This document shows, piece after piece, positions 44,201 to 51,113 of a stretch of 51,158 nt of DNA. Every line of letters starts with the position of its first letter. Within the stretch, counting starts at the first letter, position 1. A program made the translations under genes and the position numbers. The notes beneath the pieces are model-generated. The model was not told where the DNA came from and made no database searches. It saw only the letters and a program-made list of their open reading frames with translations. Source of the stretch: Micavibrio sp. UBA1850 (GTDB lineage Bacteria; Pseudomonadota; Alphaproteobacteria; Micavibrionales; Micavibrionaceae); the NCBI GenBank assembly GCA_002338525.1, contig DDIM01000019.1, positions 1 to 51,158 of the forward strand, in the 5' to 3' direction.

Positions 44201-45949
44201 TACGCCGCCTTCATCTACTATGATCGGTAACTCAGCCGGCCCTGGAATGATTTCGATAAGTTCATCCGTAAGGTTGACGGAGTCGTCCATCGTTTCGGTT
44301 AAGTTGAAACTGTGAGTATTTGACATGGCACTGCCATCAGGCTGGATTGAGGTCATCTGAATATCCTCAGTCAACACGCGCGAGATTGTCATGTTTTTAA
44401 CAACATATTGTCCCTTACCACCCACTGTGCCCAGTTCAAAACTTGCAACAGGTTGATCAGTTGTAAAAGAATAGCTGTCTTCTAAGTTACCACTTTCACG
44501 GAAGCCACCCTGTGCATCTATTAAATTACCGTCAGCATCATAGGCGCGAATGACAACTTGTGTGGCCTGATTACTATCTGCATCAAACCAGTCACCAAGA
44601 CCAGAAAGTTCAAAGGTTACGTGGTTGACCTCTTCACCTTCAATGGCCACGGTCATCACGTCATCGCCGGATAAACCATTATGCTCGTCGTCACCAATAC
44701 CAAGGCCAACATGCGTGTCTTGTTGGTTGTAAGATGAAATAGGGCCATTATTCATTGATGTTGTAATGGTCATGTCACCTTGCGTAAACGTTGCGACACC
44801 GTCGTTAATTGTGCCCCAGTCGCTTGGCTCGGCGGTTGGGTCCTGTGGGTCAAACGTTCCAATTTGCACATCCATCAAATTGTCATTTGAACCCTCATTT
44901 GGAACATATTGCACCTGAGTATCGGCAGGATATTCAACACCAACTTCCATATTGTTCCAATTGCCATCGGGGGTCTGGTACTGCATGACGCCGTGCTCAA
45001 GCTCACTATCTAAGCGTATTGCACCAGGACCTGCGGCGATTGTGTAATCGTCGGTTGCCACAGGCGCGTCGTTGACAGGGTTGACTTTCAGATCAATGTT
45101 GGCTGCGACAGTATCTGTGCCGTCTGTAACATCAAACGTGATGTCTAAATCCCCATTGAAGTTTGCATCTGGTGTTAACGTAAATGTACCATCGCCATTA
45201 TCAACAATCGTTAGCTCATCGTTATTTGTTTGCAAGTTCAGAGCGGTTAGCTCATCACCTTCAACATCGCTGGCTTGGGCTAAAAGCTGTTCTTGAGAGA
45301 GTGTGATCGAGCCATCTTCGTTGATGGTATATGCCAAATCTCCTACAACAGGTGGGTCATTGACGGGCGCCACGAAAATATCAATTTGTGCATCGACATT
45401 GGCGCCTTGTTCATCGGCTACGCTGTAACTTAGATCAACATTACCATTAAAGTTCTCATTCGGAGAAAACGTGTACGTTCCGTCACCGTTATCACGCAAG
45501 ATACCATCGGCACCATCATATGATACATCGGCAATGGATACACCGCCCTCAACATCACCTGCACCGGCAAGCAATTGATCGTCGGTAATTGTGATTGTGC
45601 CATCTTCTTCCATTGTAAAGGATTTATCCAGCGCATACGGAAGATCGTTGATTGGATTAACCGTCAAATCAATGTTAGCCGCAACCGTATCTGTCCCATC
45701 AGTAACATCAAACGTGATGTCCAAATCACCATTGAAATTGGCGGCAGGGGTTAGTGTAAATGTCCCATCGCCATTATCAGTAATCGTTAGGTTTTCGTTT
45801 TCAGTTTGTAGGTTAAATGCGGTTAAATCATCGCCTTCAACATCGCTGGCTTGGGCCAAGAGTTGTTCTTGGCTCAAGATGATTGAGCCATCTTCGTTTA
45901 GAACGTAGGCTAAATCACCGACAACGGGTGCATCATTAATTGGGAGCAC
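38231..45949 (-). CDS. Giant tandem-95/cadherin-like repeat protein, C-terminal part (downstream of in-frame stop)
   Basis: 2572 residues counted from a GTG with no ribosome binding site. The frame is open for 12 more codons up to a TAA (45986-45988), beyond which it continues into the upstream gene, so this is the C-terminal two-thirds of one original protein. It holds about 18 modules of about 96 residues, each with NEDG(S/T)ITLS...QLL, D(V/I)(D/E)GD, NGDGT(F/Y), P-x-x-NFNG and a V(L/N)P(I/V)NDxP linker. There is also a unique domain of about 270 residues (44.25-45.06 kb), more divergent modules from about 40.3 kb on, and an acidic Asp/Ser/Gly-rich tail ending DEYSNLSDLG. No RTX nonapeptides. 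The tail is the expected type I secretion signal. Likely extracellular adhesin or biofilm protein. Confidence 0.85.
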   Translation of the reverse strand: MLPINDAPVVGDLAYVLNEDGSIILSQEQLLAQASDVEGDDLTAFNLQTENENLTITDNGDGTFTLTPAANFNGDLDITFDVTDGTDTVAANIDLTVNPINDLPYALDKSFTMEEDGTITITDDQLLAGAGDVEGGVSIADVSYDGADGILRDNGDGTYTFSPNENFNGNVDLSYSVADEQGANVDAQIDIFVAPVNDPPVVGDLAYTINEDGSITLSQEQLLAQASDVEGDELTALNLQTNNDELTIVDNGDGTFTLTPDANFNGDLDITFDVTDGTDTVAANIDLKVNPVNDAPVATDDYTIAAGPGAIRLDSELEHGVMQYQTPDGNWNNMEVGVEYPADTQVQYVPNEGSNDNLMDVQIGTFDPQDPTAEPSDWGTINDGVATFTQGDMTITTSMNNGPISSYNQQDTHVGLGIGDDEHNGLSGDDVMTVAIEGEEVNHVTFELSGLGDWFDADSNQATQVVIRAYDADGNLIDAQGGFRESGNLEDSYSFTTDQPVASFELGTVGGKGQYVVKNMTISRVLTEDIQMTSIQPDGSAMSNTHSFNLTETMDDSVNLTDELIEIIPGPAELPIIVDEGGVLTLTPENLLNNDFDVDGDPIAIMEVNATENTHGTVELDENGNIVFTPDADYNGPASFTYTISDEGGLTDTATVYLNVSPQNDPPSAQNKLFEVNEDQTITFTDADLLEGSFDLDGDTLVISEVGYDGNEGVLTINGDGTYTFAPNENFSGSVDLSYKVSDGQAEVQADIDINVIEVNDPPVAGATSYTINEDQVLTFTVDQILANSYDPEIGVRLEDISYSGTDGILTINPDGETFTFAPNENFNGEIVLDVLISDGDLTDTTTANISVLPINDAPVSGNLAYNVNEDGSITLSQEQLLSQASDVDGDDLTALNLQTDNENLTITDNGDGTFTLTPAANFNGDLDISFDITDGTETIAANIDLTVNPVNDLPVAVDKSFVMNEDGTITITDAQLLRGASDVEGAVEVAYVSYEGAEGIFTDNGNGTYTFAPNENFNGDVALSYTVADNEGATVDADIALRVLPINDAPVSGNLAYSMNEDGSIILTQEQLLAQASDVEGDALVASNLQTDNENLTITDNGDGTFTLTPAANFNGDLDISFDITDGTDTIAANIDLTVNPVNDLPVAQDQNFNIEEDGSITFTDAQLLQGASDIDGDNLEVANVSYTGTDGAGGTDQADININVGPVNDPPIAGNTAYTMNEDSVIILSPEQLLANSSDIEGDVALQSVSYSGTDGIFTANDDGTFSFAPNENFNGEIALDIVVVDSDGATDTAQAGINVLPINDAPVSGDLAYNINEDGSITLSQAQLLSQASDVDGDELIALNLQTDNENLVITDNGDGTFTLTPQANFNGNLDITFDVSDGTDTVSANIDLTVNPVNDLPVAQDQQFAMNEDGTLTITDAQLLQGASDIEGDVSIADVSYEGIDGIFTNNGDGTYTFAPNENFNGDVSLSFTVADEQGATVDQIAVIDVAAVNDLPVVGDLAYAINEDGSITLSQAQLLSQASDVDGDNLTALNLQTNNENLTITDNGDGTFTLTPSENYNGDFDITFDVSDGTDTVSANIDLTVNPVNDLPVAQDQQFAMNEDGTITITDAQLLQGASDVEGGVAIVDVSYAGTDGVFTDNGDGTYTFAPNENFNGDVALSFTVADEQGASVNQTANINVAPVNDAPIAGNTTFTMDEDSVITLTPEQLLANSSDIEGDVSLQNVSYSGTDGILTANDDGTFSFAPNENFNGDIALDITVVDSEGATDTARADIAVGPINDAPVSGDLAYSVDEDGAITLSQEQLLSKASDVDGDDLTALNLQSGNENLTITDNGDGTFTLTPDADWNGQVDLTFDVTDGTDTTTANLALNVNPVNDAPIAPSIQMSGEEDQVLLIDPAYIISQVTDVDGDEINLESLTVRQPANASLTLNADGMYELIGAQDWNGLIELAYLVSDGDAEVEGTLNVDVIPVNDAPFADGNAHMTILEDNEITFNQDDLIDLFGDVDIGDTLTLSRIITADGEDGGTINDNGDGTWTFVPTQDFAGTAELQVVVTDEAGEEATLDMPIYIRPVADGAAITTDHEGPLVFGEDSTGHLGLNVGMLDDSESLSNLVITGFPVGFTVSDGEKTIEITTEGQVLDVLEWNIADLALTPPQDYNGSFFLTVTATTADYGDEGSVPNDAAAANTDFDISAGESITFTTDDLLGIADGVEPQDGDDVGLVHLIDRSKGDMVDNGDGTYTFTPAEGYDGNVDFAFVIERGDEVIDVQSTIGVQAAPLQAAATSADTGFAQAADGSIQITAEQLLADMSDANTDGFAITDLAYGGDNGTLIDNGDQTWTFWPDPDYSGDIDLSIAANDGQSEITDTTSFSVTADETASDQIGADTTAAGETVPANDTADYTAAPGSDLVIEIPESVAGNDNVDEVVISDLPNDATIEGALENADGDYVVSGDLSQPVTVHLGDTFEGGVDISFTGMDASGQEVPAANDTLNVQIDDQFAMNGSSANNASADSLDGSGDANSDWTSGDTGTADNGAGIMDDSNQGDYDSGQSGNPDDEYSNLSDLG

Positions 45950-48900
45950 GTTAATGCTGGCTGTGCCTGTATCAACCGCACCATCTTAGTCGGCAACGAC
46001 TATTCCGATGTCGATTGTCCCGTTGAAGTTTTCATTTGGTGCAAAGCTAAATGTGCCATCGCCATTGTCGCTTAAAACACCGTCAGGGCCGTTATAAGCC
46101 ACGAAATGAAGTGTTACATCACCTTCAACATCGCTTGCATTTGCTAAGAGTTGTTCGGCAGAAAGTGTGATGACACTGTCTTCATCCATTGTATAAGATG
46201 TATTCCCAGCAATAGGGGCGTCGTTTACCGGCGCGACATTGATGTCGATATCTGCTGAAACACGAGCTCCCTCGTTGTCTTCAACTGTGTAGGATAAGTC
46301 TACATCTCCATTAAAATTCTCGTTAGGGGAGAATGTATATGTGCCATCGCCATTATTTACAAATACGCCGTCAGAACCTGTATAGGAAACATCGACAACA
46401 TTGACAGGGCCTTCAACATCACCCGCACCCGCCAATAGCTGTGCATCTGTAATTGTGATTGTGCCGTCTTCATTCATTGTGAATGATTTGTCCAAGGCAT
46501 ATGGCACATCATTAATCGGATTCACTGTTAGATCGATATTGGCAGACACTGTGTCTGTGCCGTCACTTACATCAAACGTGATATCTAAATCACCATTGAA
46601 GTTTGCATCCGGTGTAAGTGTAAATGTTCCATCACCATTGTCAGTAATAGTAAGGTTGTCATTTTCTGTTTGTAGGTTTAATGCCGTTAAATCATCGCCT
46701 TCAACGTCGCTGGCTTGGGCCAAGAGTTGTTCTTGTGACAGTGTAATAGAGCCATCTTCGTTGATTGCATAGGCCAGATCACCTACAACAGGGGCGTCGT
46801 TTATAGGTAATACATTAATACCAATATCAGCGTTGACAACCGCGCCTTGTTCATCGGCAACAGAATAGGATAGTTCAACAGATCCGTTAAAATTCTCATT
46901 GGGTGAGAATGTGTACGTCCCATCGCCATTATTGATAAACACACCATCAGTACCGCTGTATGAAACATCGGCAACAGACACGCCGCCTTCAATATCTGAT
47001 GCACCCTGAAGAAGTTGCGCATCTGTTATAGTAATCGTGTTGTCTTCATTGATTGTATATTGCTTGTCAATTGCAACTGGCAAATCGTTGATTGGGTTAA
47101 CAGTCAGATCAATATTTGCAGAGACTGTGTCCGTACCATCGCTTACATCAAATGTGATATCAAAATCACCGTTGAAGTTTTCGGCAGGGGTTAGCGTGAA
47201 TGTACCGTCACCGTTATCAGTAATCGCAAGCTCATCGTTGTTGGTTTGCAAATTGAAGGCCGTTAAATCATCACCCTCCACATCACTTGCAAAAGCCAAA
47301 AGCTGTTCTTGGCTAAGCGTAATTGCACCATCTTCATTAATAGAATAAGCCAAATCGCCGACCACAGGCGCATCATTAATTGGTAATACACTAATGCCTG
47401 CTTGTGCCGTATCGGTTGCCCCATTTGCATCCGTTATAATAATATCAAGGGCGATATCACCATTGAAGTTTTCATTTGGTGCGAAGCTGAATGTACCATC
47501 ACCGTTATTTGTGAAGATACCGTCTGTACCCTGGTAAGAGGCATGTAAAAGTGACACATCACCCTCAACATCTGTTGAGTTGGCCAAAAGCTGTTCGGCA
47601 GAGAGTGTAATCACACTGTCTTCATTCATAGTGTAGGACGTATCGCCCGCAATTGGCGGATCATTGACCGGAAGCACATTTATATCTATGCCGGCGTTTA
47701 CAACGGCACCTTGTTCATCCGCAACAGCATATGAAAGGTCAACGGTACCGTTAAAGTTCTCATTGGGTGAAAACGTATATGTGCCATCACCATTGCTAAC
47801 AAACACACCATCCGTTCCACTATATACAACGTCAACAATAGAAACAGCACCTTCAACGTCCGATGCGCCTTGAAGAAGCTGTGCATCTGTAATGGTAATC
47901 GTGCTGTCTTCGTTGATTGTATATTGTTTATCAACGGCAACCGGCAAATCATTAACCGGATTAACAGTCAAATCGATATTCGCAGAGACAGTGTCTGTTC
48001 CGTCGCTTACATCAAACGTGATATCAAAATCACCGTTGAAGTTTTCGGCAGGGGTCAGCGTGAATGTCCCGTCGCCGTTATCAGTAATTGTCAGATTTTC
48101 ATTTTCTGTTTGTAGGTTAAGCGCGCTTAAATCATCGCCGTCAACGTCACTGGCTTGAGAGAGAAGCTGTTCTTGAGACAATGTGATCGAGCCGTCTTCA
48201 TCGATGGCATATGCCAAATTGCCAGCAACAGGGGCGTCATTGATAGGAAGAACGTCAATATTGGCCTGTGCATTTGCCGTTGCGCCTTCATTATCGACCA
48301 CTGTGATGTCCAGCGCGATATCACCATTGAAGTTTTCATTCGGTGCGAAGCTGAACGTGCCGTCTCCATTATCTGTTAATATACCATCTGTGCCACTATA
48401 GCTTACATCTTGTAGGGTTACATCACCTTCGATATCTGATGAGTTAGCCAATAGTTGTTCAGCCGACAGCGTAATCACACTATCTTCATTCATTGTGTAG
48501 GATGTGTTACCCGCAATTGGTTGATCGTTAATTGGCAATACTTCGATGGCAGCTTGTGCTGTGTCGATGGCGCCCTGATTATCAACGACAATAATATCAA
48601 GGGCGATATCACCATTGAAGTTCTCATTCGGTGCGAAGCTGAACGTGCCGTCACCATTGTTTGTGAAGATACCATCTGTGCCTTGATAAGATACAGAGAG
48701 TAGGGACACATCACCTTCAACATCTGATGAGTTAGCCAATAGCTGCTCTGCTGTGAGGGTGATCGTACTGTCTTCGTTCATTGTGTAGGCTGTGTCGCCT
48801 GCAATTGGAACGTCATTGACTGGCGCAACGTTGATTTTGACGCCTGCTGTATCTGTACCGCCGGCATTATCAGTAACTGTATAACGAATGCCTTCAATGC

Positions 48901-49408
48901 TTCCGTTGAAATTCTCATTAGGGGCAAATGTGTATGTTCCATCCTGATTATTTACAAAAACACCATCTGTACCTGAATATGTAACTTCAGAGATTTCTAA
49001 TGTATCGCCATCGACATCTGTTGCGCCTGAAAGTAGGGAGGCATCGCTGAACGTAAATGTACCATCCTCATTCATAGAAAATTCTTTATCCAGTGCTGCC
49101 GGATTATCGTTAACCGGTGTCACTGTCATGTTCAGCGTATTCGACGTGGCAACGGTTCCGTCATTCACGTCATAGCTGAAATCTAAATTGCCGTTAAAAT
49201 TCTCTGCGGGGGCAAATGTGAATGTGCCATCGCCATTATCGGTTAAAACACCCTGATCTGGTTGGTTCAGCACAAGGTTTTCAGCCGTTAGCGTGTCACC
49301 GTCAACGTCGGAAGCCGTAGATAATAATGTGTCTTGTGTTATGAGAATGGTGCCATCTTCTTGCATTACCAGATCAATGGGGTCGGCTGTGGCGGCATCG
49401 TTTTCCGC
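39700..49408 (-). repeat. Tandem array of about 30 modules of about 290 bp each
   Basis: Coding tandem repeat spanning both halves of the giant gene. Three subtypes recur: A (G-N-T-x-Y-T-M-N-E-D-S-V-I-T-L, ending in a VLPIND-type linker), B (GDLAYxINEDGSITLSQEQLL, ending NP(V/I)ND(L/V)P) and C (DKxFTMNEDGTITITDAQLL, ending (L/A)PxNDxP). B is nearly always followed by C. Units are about 96 residues, and the most similar copies differ by only a few residues. The array is interrupted by a unique domain at about 44.25-45.06 kb. Confidence 0.9.
44250..45060 (-). other. Unique domain inserted in the repeat array
   Basis: A segment of about 270 residues between modules 15 and 16, unlike the modules. 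It opens VATDDYTIAAGPGAIRLDS and contains QDTHVGLGIGDDEHNGLSG, EVNHVTFELSGLGDWFDAD, VVIRAYDADGNLIDAQGGF and QPVASFELGTVGGKGQYVV before DSVNLTDELIEIIPG. The strand-rich pattern with conserved aromatic residues resembles a jelly-roll or lectin-like fold, but I do not recognise a family. It is the most likely ligand-binding part of the adhesin. Confidence 0.65.
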
Positions 49409-50074
49409 TCTAACAGTCACTTCGATTGTTGTTGAGGTGGTTTCCGTATCAAAATCTTCTGTTCCGCCTTCTAAGGGTGCGTCGTCCCCTAGGTTTTCAG
49501 GCGTATCAAAAACATTAACTTCAAATGTGTTGCCGGATGTTTGCGTGTCGAAATTTTCATCATCATTGGCAGCGGCTGCGCCTGAAGCACTTCCTGCCGA
49601 GCTCGTTCCTGTTGACGTCGCGCCGGTTGCTGTGCTTCCAGAAGTATCAGAACCGTCTGCATCTGTGCTTGTTCCGCCTATCTCTTGCGCGCCGATTTCG
49701 CTTTGTTGTGCTGCGTTGGAATCTGTTGTTGTGTCTTGGGAGGCGTCACTATCATTAGAGCTTGTTGAGCTATCACCAACGGCTTGAGAAGTATTGAGCG
49801 CGCTTGAATTATCTATGGCGCCTGCATTACTAGTTGCTCCTGAATCCTCGGCGGCGTCTTCTGCTCCTGCGCTACCATCCGCACCAGCACTTGTATCGCC
49901 GGCTAAGCTTTCTTCTGCAATTTGTGCAGCAAGTGTTTCTGCTCCTGTTGCAACCGTTGATGTTGTTGTTTGTTGATTTTGCTGCTGCTGCTCTTCTGTT
50001 GTTTCAGCATTGGTTGTTTCAACCTGTTCGACAGCATTGTTTAGTTCGTTATTTTCCGTTTCATAGTCAGCCAT
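45986..50074 (-). CDS. Giant tandem-95/cadherin-like repeat protein, N-terminal part (ends at premature stop)
   Basis: 1362 residues from the ATG at 50074; an open frame 35 codons longer (to 50179) has no support. Residues 1-222 are a hydrophilic Gln/Thr/Ser/Ala-rich disordered segment with no signal peptide, as expected for type I secretion cargo. Twelve cadherin-like modules of about 96 residues follow, many nearly identical. The reading frame stops within module 12 at a TAA where sister modules have Ser (VVDSDGATD-type); after it the same frame runs on for 2584 codons. Either this is a recent nonsense mutation, a sequencing error, or read-through. As it stands the product lacks the C-terminal export signal. 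The cognate exporter is the convergent operon at 29.3-38.05 kb. Confidence 0.85.
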   Translation of the reverse strand: MADYETENNELNNAVEQVETTNAETTEEQQQQNQQTTTSTVATGAETLAAQIAEESLAGDTSAGADGSAGAEDAAEDSGATSNAGAIDNSSALNTSQAVGDSSTSSNDSDASQDTTTDSNAAQQSEIGAQEIGGTSTDADGSDTSGSTATGATSTGTSSAGSASGAAAANDDENFDTQTSGNTFEVNVFDTPENLGDDAPLEGGTEDFDTETTSTTIEVTVRAENDAATADPIDLVMQEDGTILITQDTLLSTASDVDGDTLTAENLVLNQPDQGVLTDNGDGTFTFAPAENFNGNLDFSYDVNDGTVATSNTLNMTVTPVNDNPAALDKEFSMNEDGTFTFSDASLLSGATDVDGDTLEISEVTYSGTDGVFVNNQDGTYTFAPNENFNGSIEGIRYTVTDNAGGTDTAGVKINVAPVNDVPIAGDTAYTMNEDSTITLTAEQLLANSSDVEGDVSLLSVSYQGTDGIFTNNGDGTFSFAPNENFNGDIALDIIVVDNQGAIDTAQAAIEVLPINDQPIAGNTSYTMNEDSVITLSAEQLLANSSDIEGDVTLQDVSYSGTDGILTDNGDGTFSFAPNENFNGDIALDITVVDNEGATANAQANIDVLPINDAPVAGNLAYAIDEDGSITLSQEQLLSQASDVDGDDLSALNLQTENENLTITDNGDGTFTLTPAENFNGDFDITFDVSDGTDTVSANIDLTVNPVNDLPVAVDKQYTINEDSTITITDAQLLQGASDVEGAVSIVDVVYSGTDGVFVSNGDGTYTFSPNENFNGTVDLSYAVADEQGAVVNAGIDINVLPVNDPPIAGDTSYTMNEDSVITLSAEQLLANSTDVEGDVSLLHASYQGTDGIFTNNGDGTFSFAPNENFNGDIALDIIITDANGATDTAQAGISVLPINDAPVVGDLAYSINEDGAITLSQEQLLAFASDVEGDDLTAFNLQTNNDELAITDNGDGTFTLTPAENFNGDFDITFDVSDGTDTVSANIDLTVNPINDLPVAIDKQYTINEDNTITITDAQLLQGASDIEGGVSVADVSYSGTDGVFINNGDGTYTFSPNENFNGSVELSYSVADEQGAVVNADIGINVLPINDAPVVGDLAYAINEDGSITLSQEQLLAQASDVEGDDLTALNLQTENDNLTITDNGDGTFTLTPDANFNGDLDITFDVSDGTDTVSANIDLTVNPINDVPYALDKSFTMNEDGTITITDAQLLAGAGDVEGPVNVVDVSYTGSDGVFVNNGDGTYTFSPNENFNGDVDLSYTVEDNEGARVSADIDINVAPVNDAPIAGNTSYTMDEDSVITLSAEQLLANASDVEGDVTLHFVAYNGPDGVLSDNGDGTFSFAPNENFNGTIDIGIVVAD

Positions 50075-50223
50075 TTTAGGAACCCCACAGTTTCTATTAA
50101 AAGTTAAAAATTTTTCTGATTTGAATAGCGTACAGCGAGAATGGTTAATGAAAAAGTAAATGTTATTTTCTCTATACAATTGTATTCAATGCATAAATTT
50201 TTAATATTTTGGCTTTATAGATG

Positions 50224-50238
50224 TGTGTGATTCACACA
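50224..50238. promoter_or_regulatory. Perfect dyad TGTGTGA-T-TCACACA upstream of the adhesin
   Basis: 7-bp arms with one central base, 150 bp upstream of the adhesin ATG in an otherwise featureless AT-rich region. The same bases can also be aligned as ATGTGTG-N5-CACACAT. It has the form of an operator for a dimeric regulator. The spacing does not fit a CRP site (TGTGA-N6-TCACA). Confidence 0.45.
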
Positions 50239-50320
50239 TAAAAATAGCTCTTTATGAGTGTTATATGTCTTTGAAGATGACTATTTTTATAAGATTTATT
50301 GGAATTGTGGTGAAAATATA

Positions 50321-50337
50321 AATGGCAGGGGCAGCAG
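50321..50337 (-). repeat. 17-bp copy of the tRNA-Trp 3' end (att-like)
   Basis: AATGGCAGGGGCAGCAG here is identical to 51097-51113, which is the acceptor and CCA end of the tRNA-Trp gene plus 2 flanking bases. Same orientation, so a direct repeat 776 bp apart. This is the arrangement of attL/attR left by an element integrated at the 3' end of a tRNA gene. Confidence 0.65.
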
Positions 50338-50420
50338 ATTTTATTGGTATTAATTTCTGAACAGGAAGCACTTAAATGCGACCTGTTTTGGAATTTGATA
50401 GTGGTAAATTAATGGGTTTT

Positions 50421-50819
50421 TTAACTGGTTAAATCACCAAAAGTGAAATTTTTCCGTGCGCCGCCATTTGGCTTTGATACCGTAATGCCTACGTCTTTTG
50501 TGGTTAGGCCTTCTTCTAACGCTCTTTCTACAGTATATCTCAAATAATCTTTTAAAGTTGGCTGATAATCAGGGTTGCTGTCATCTACTAAAATCATTTT
50601 ATTGTTATATGAAGCATTACCAGTGTTTCCTTGAAAATCTTTAAATAAGTTAGTTGAGCTGGCGCCACCAGATGCCGCAAACTCAAAAAATTGAACAGGA
50701 GTATCTAAAGAAATATCGTCAGCTTCTCGTGCATCTAAAGGGTTTGCAGGGTCTAAAGGGTTTAATTCGCCAAATAAAATGCCTGCGTTCGCGTTACGAA
50801 AAGAAACTTTTATACTCAT
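50421..50819 (-). CDS. Hypothetical protein between tRNA-Trp direct repeats
   Basis: Unrecognised 132-residue protein: acidic, soluble, with no signal peptide, membrane segment or cysteine. It starts MSIKVSFRNANAGILFGEL and has an internal NPLDPANPLDA caused by a short DNA tandem repeat (TCTAAAGGGTTT twice, 50735-50762). The middle has a Gly/Ser/Asn-rich stretch (ASGGASSTNLFKD) and the C-terminus a KDVGITVSKPNGGARKNFTF segment. A purine-rich AAAGAG lies about 11 nt upstream of the ATG. It is the only gene between the two copies of the tRNA-Trp 3' end and is co-oriented with the adhesin gene 346 bp downstream. Function unknown; it may be element cargo. Confidence 0.6.
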   Translation of the reverse strand: MSIKVSFRNANAGILFGELNPLDPANPLDAREADDISLDTPVQFFEFAASGGASSTNLFKDFQGNTGNASYNNKMILVDDSNPDYQPTLKDYLRYTVERALEEGLTTKDVGITVSKPNGGARKNFTFGDLTS

Positions 50820-51096
50820 ATCTTTTATACTCTTTCTAATGGTTTTTCATATTTTTATATTAGAATGTTTAAGATGTCGTTAAAGGTATGGATAGACATG
50901 ATTTAAAAATAAATAATAATTCTATCAACGGCATATAAATTTAAAATTGTTACGTAACGTAGATGAGGACTTAATATGAGTGCCTATTAAGCCTCATAAA
51001 TGAGGGGGCAATAATAACTTGATGTAAAATATGAAAAACTGGCGCTTGCAATGAGTTTGCTTATTGATTCATTTCTTAAATTGCCAATTCATTTTG

Positions 51097-51113
51097 AATG
51101 GCAGGGGCAGCAG
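51097..51113 (-). repeat. tRNA-Trp 3' end, second copy of the att-like repeat
   Basis: The intact copy of the 17-bp direct repeat. It comprises the CCA (51099-51101) and 3' acceptor strand of tRNA-Trp plus 2 bases downstream. See the partner at 50321-50337. Confidence 0.65.

Larger units (their letters stand above)
50075..50420. other. Promoter region of the giant adhesin gene
   Basis: A 346-bp AT-rich gap between the adhesin start (50074, minus strand) and the orphan gene ending at 50421. It contains the dyad at 50224-50238 and the tRNA-Trp 3'-end copy at 50321-50337. I see no ORF of note beyond the 12-codon ATG that begins within the tRNA-like repeat, and no clear sigma-70 promoter. Confidence 0.6.

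Noticed and set aside
39700..49408. CRISPR-like periodicity
   Set aside because: The repeats are about 290 bp, contiguous and coding, with no short repeat-spacer structure.
39000..49980. Many open frames of 60-164 codons on the plus strand across the adhesin
   Set aside because: They are antisense shadows of the repetitive modules: the same Ser/Val/Pro-rich peptide recurs once per module, and none has an independent start signal.
50322..50360. Short ORF starting MAGAAD in the tRNA-like repeat
   Set aside because: It is a translation of the tRNA-Trp 3' end, a known source of false small proteins, and only 12 codons long.
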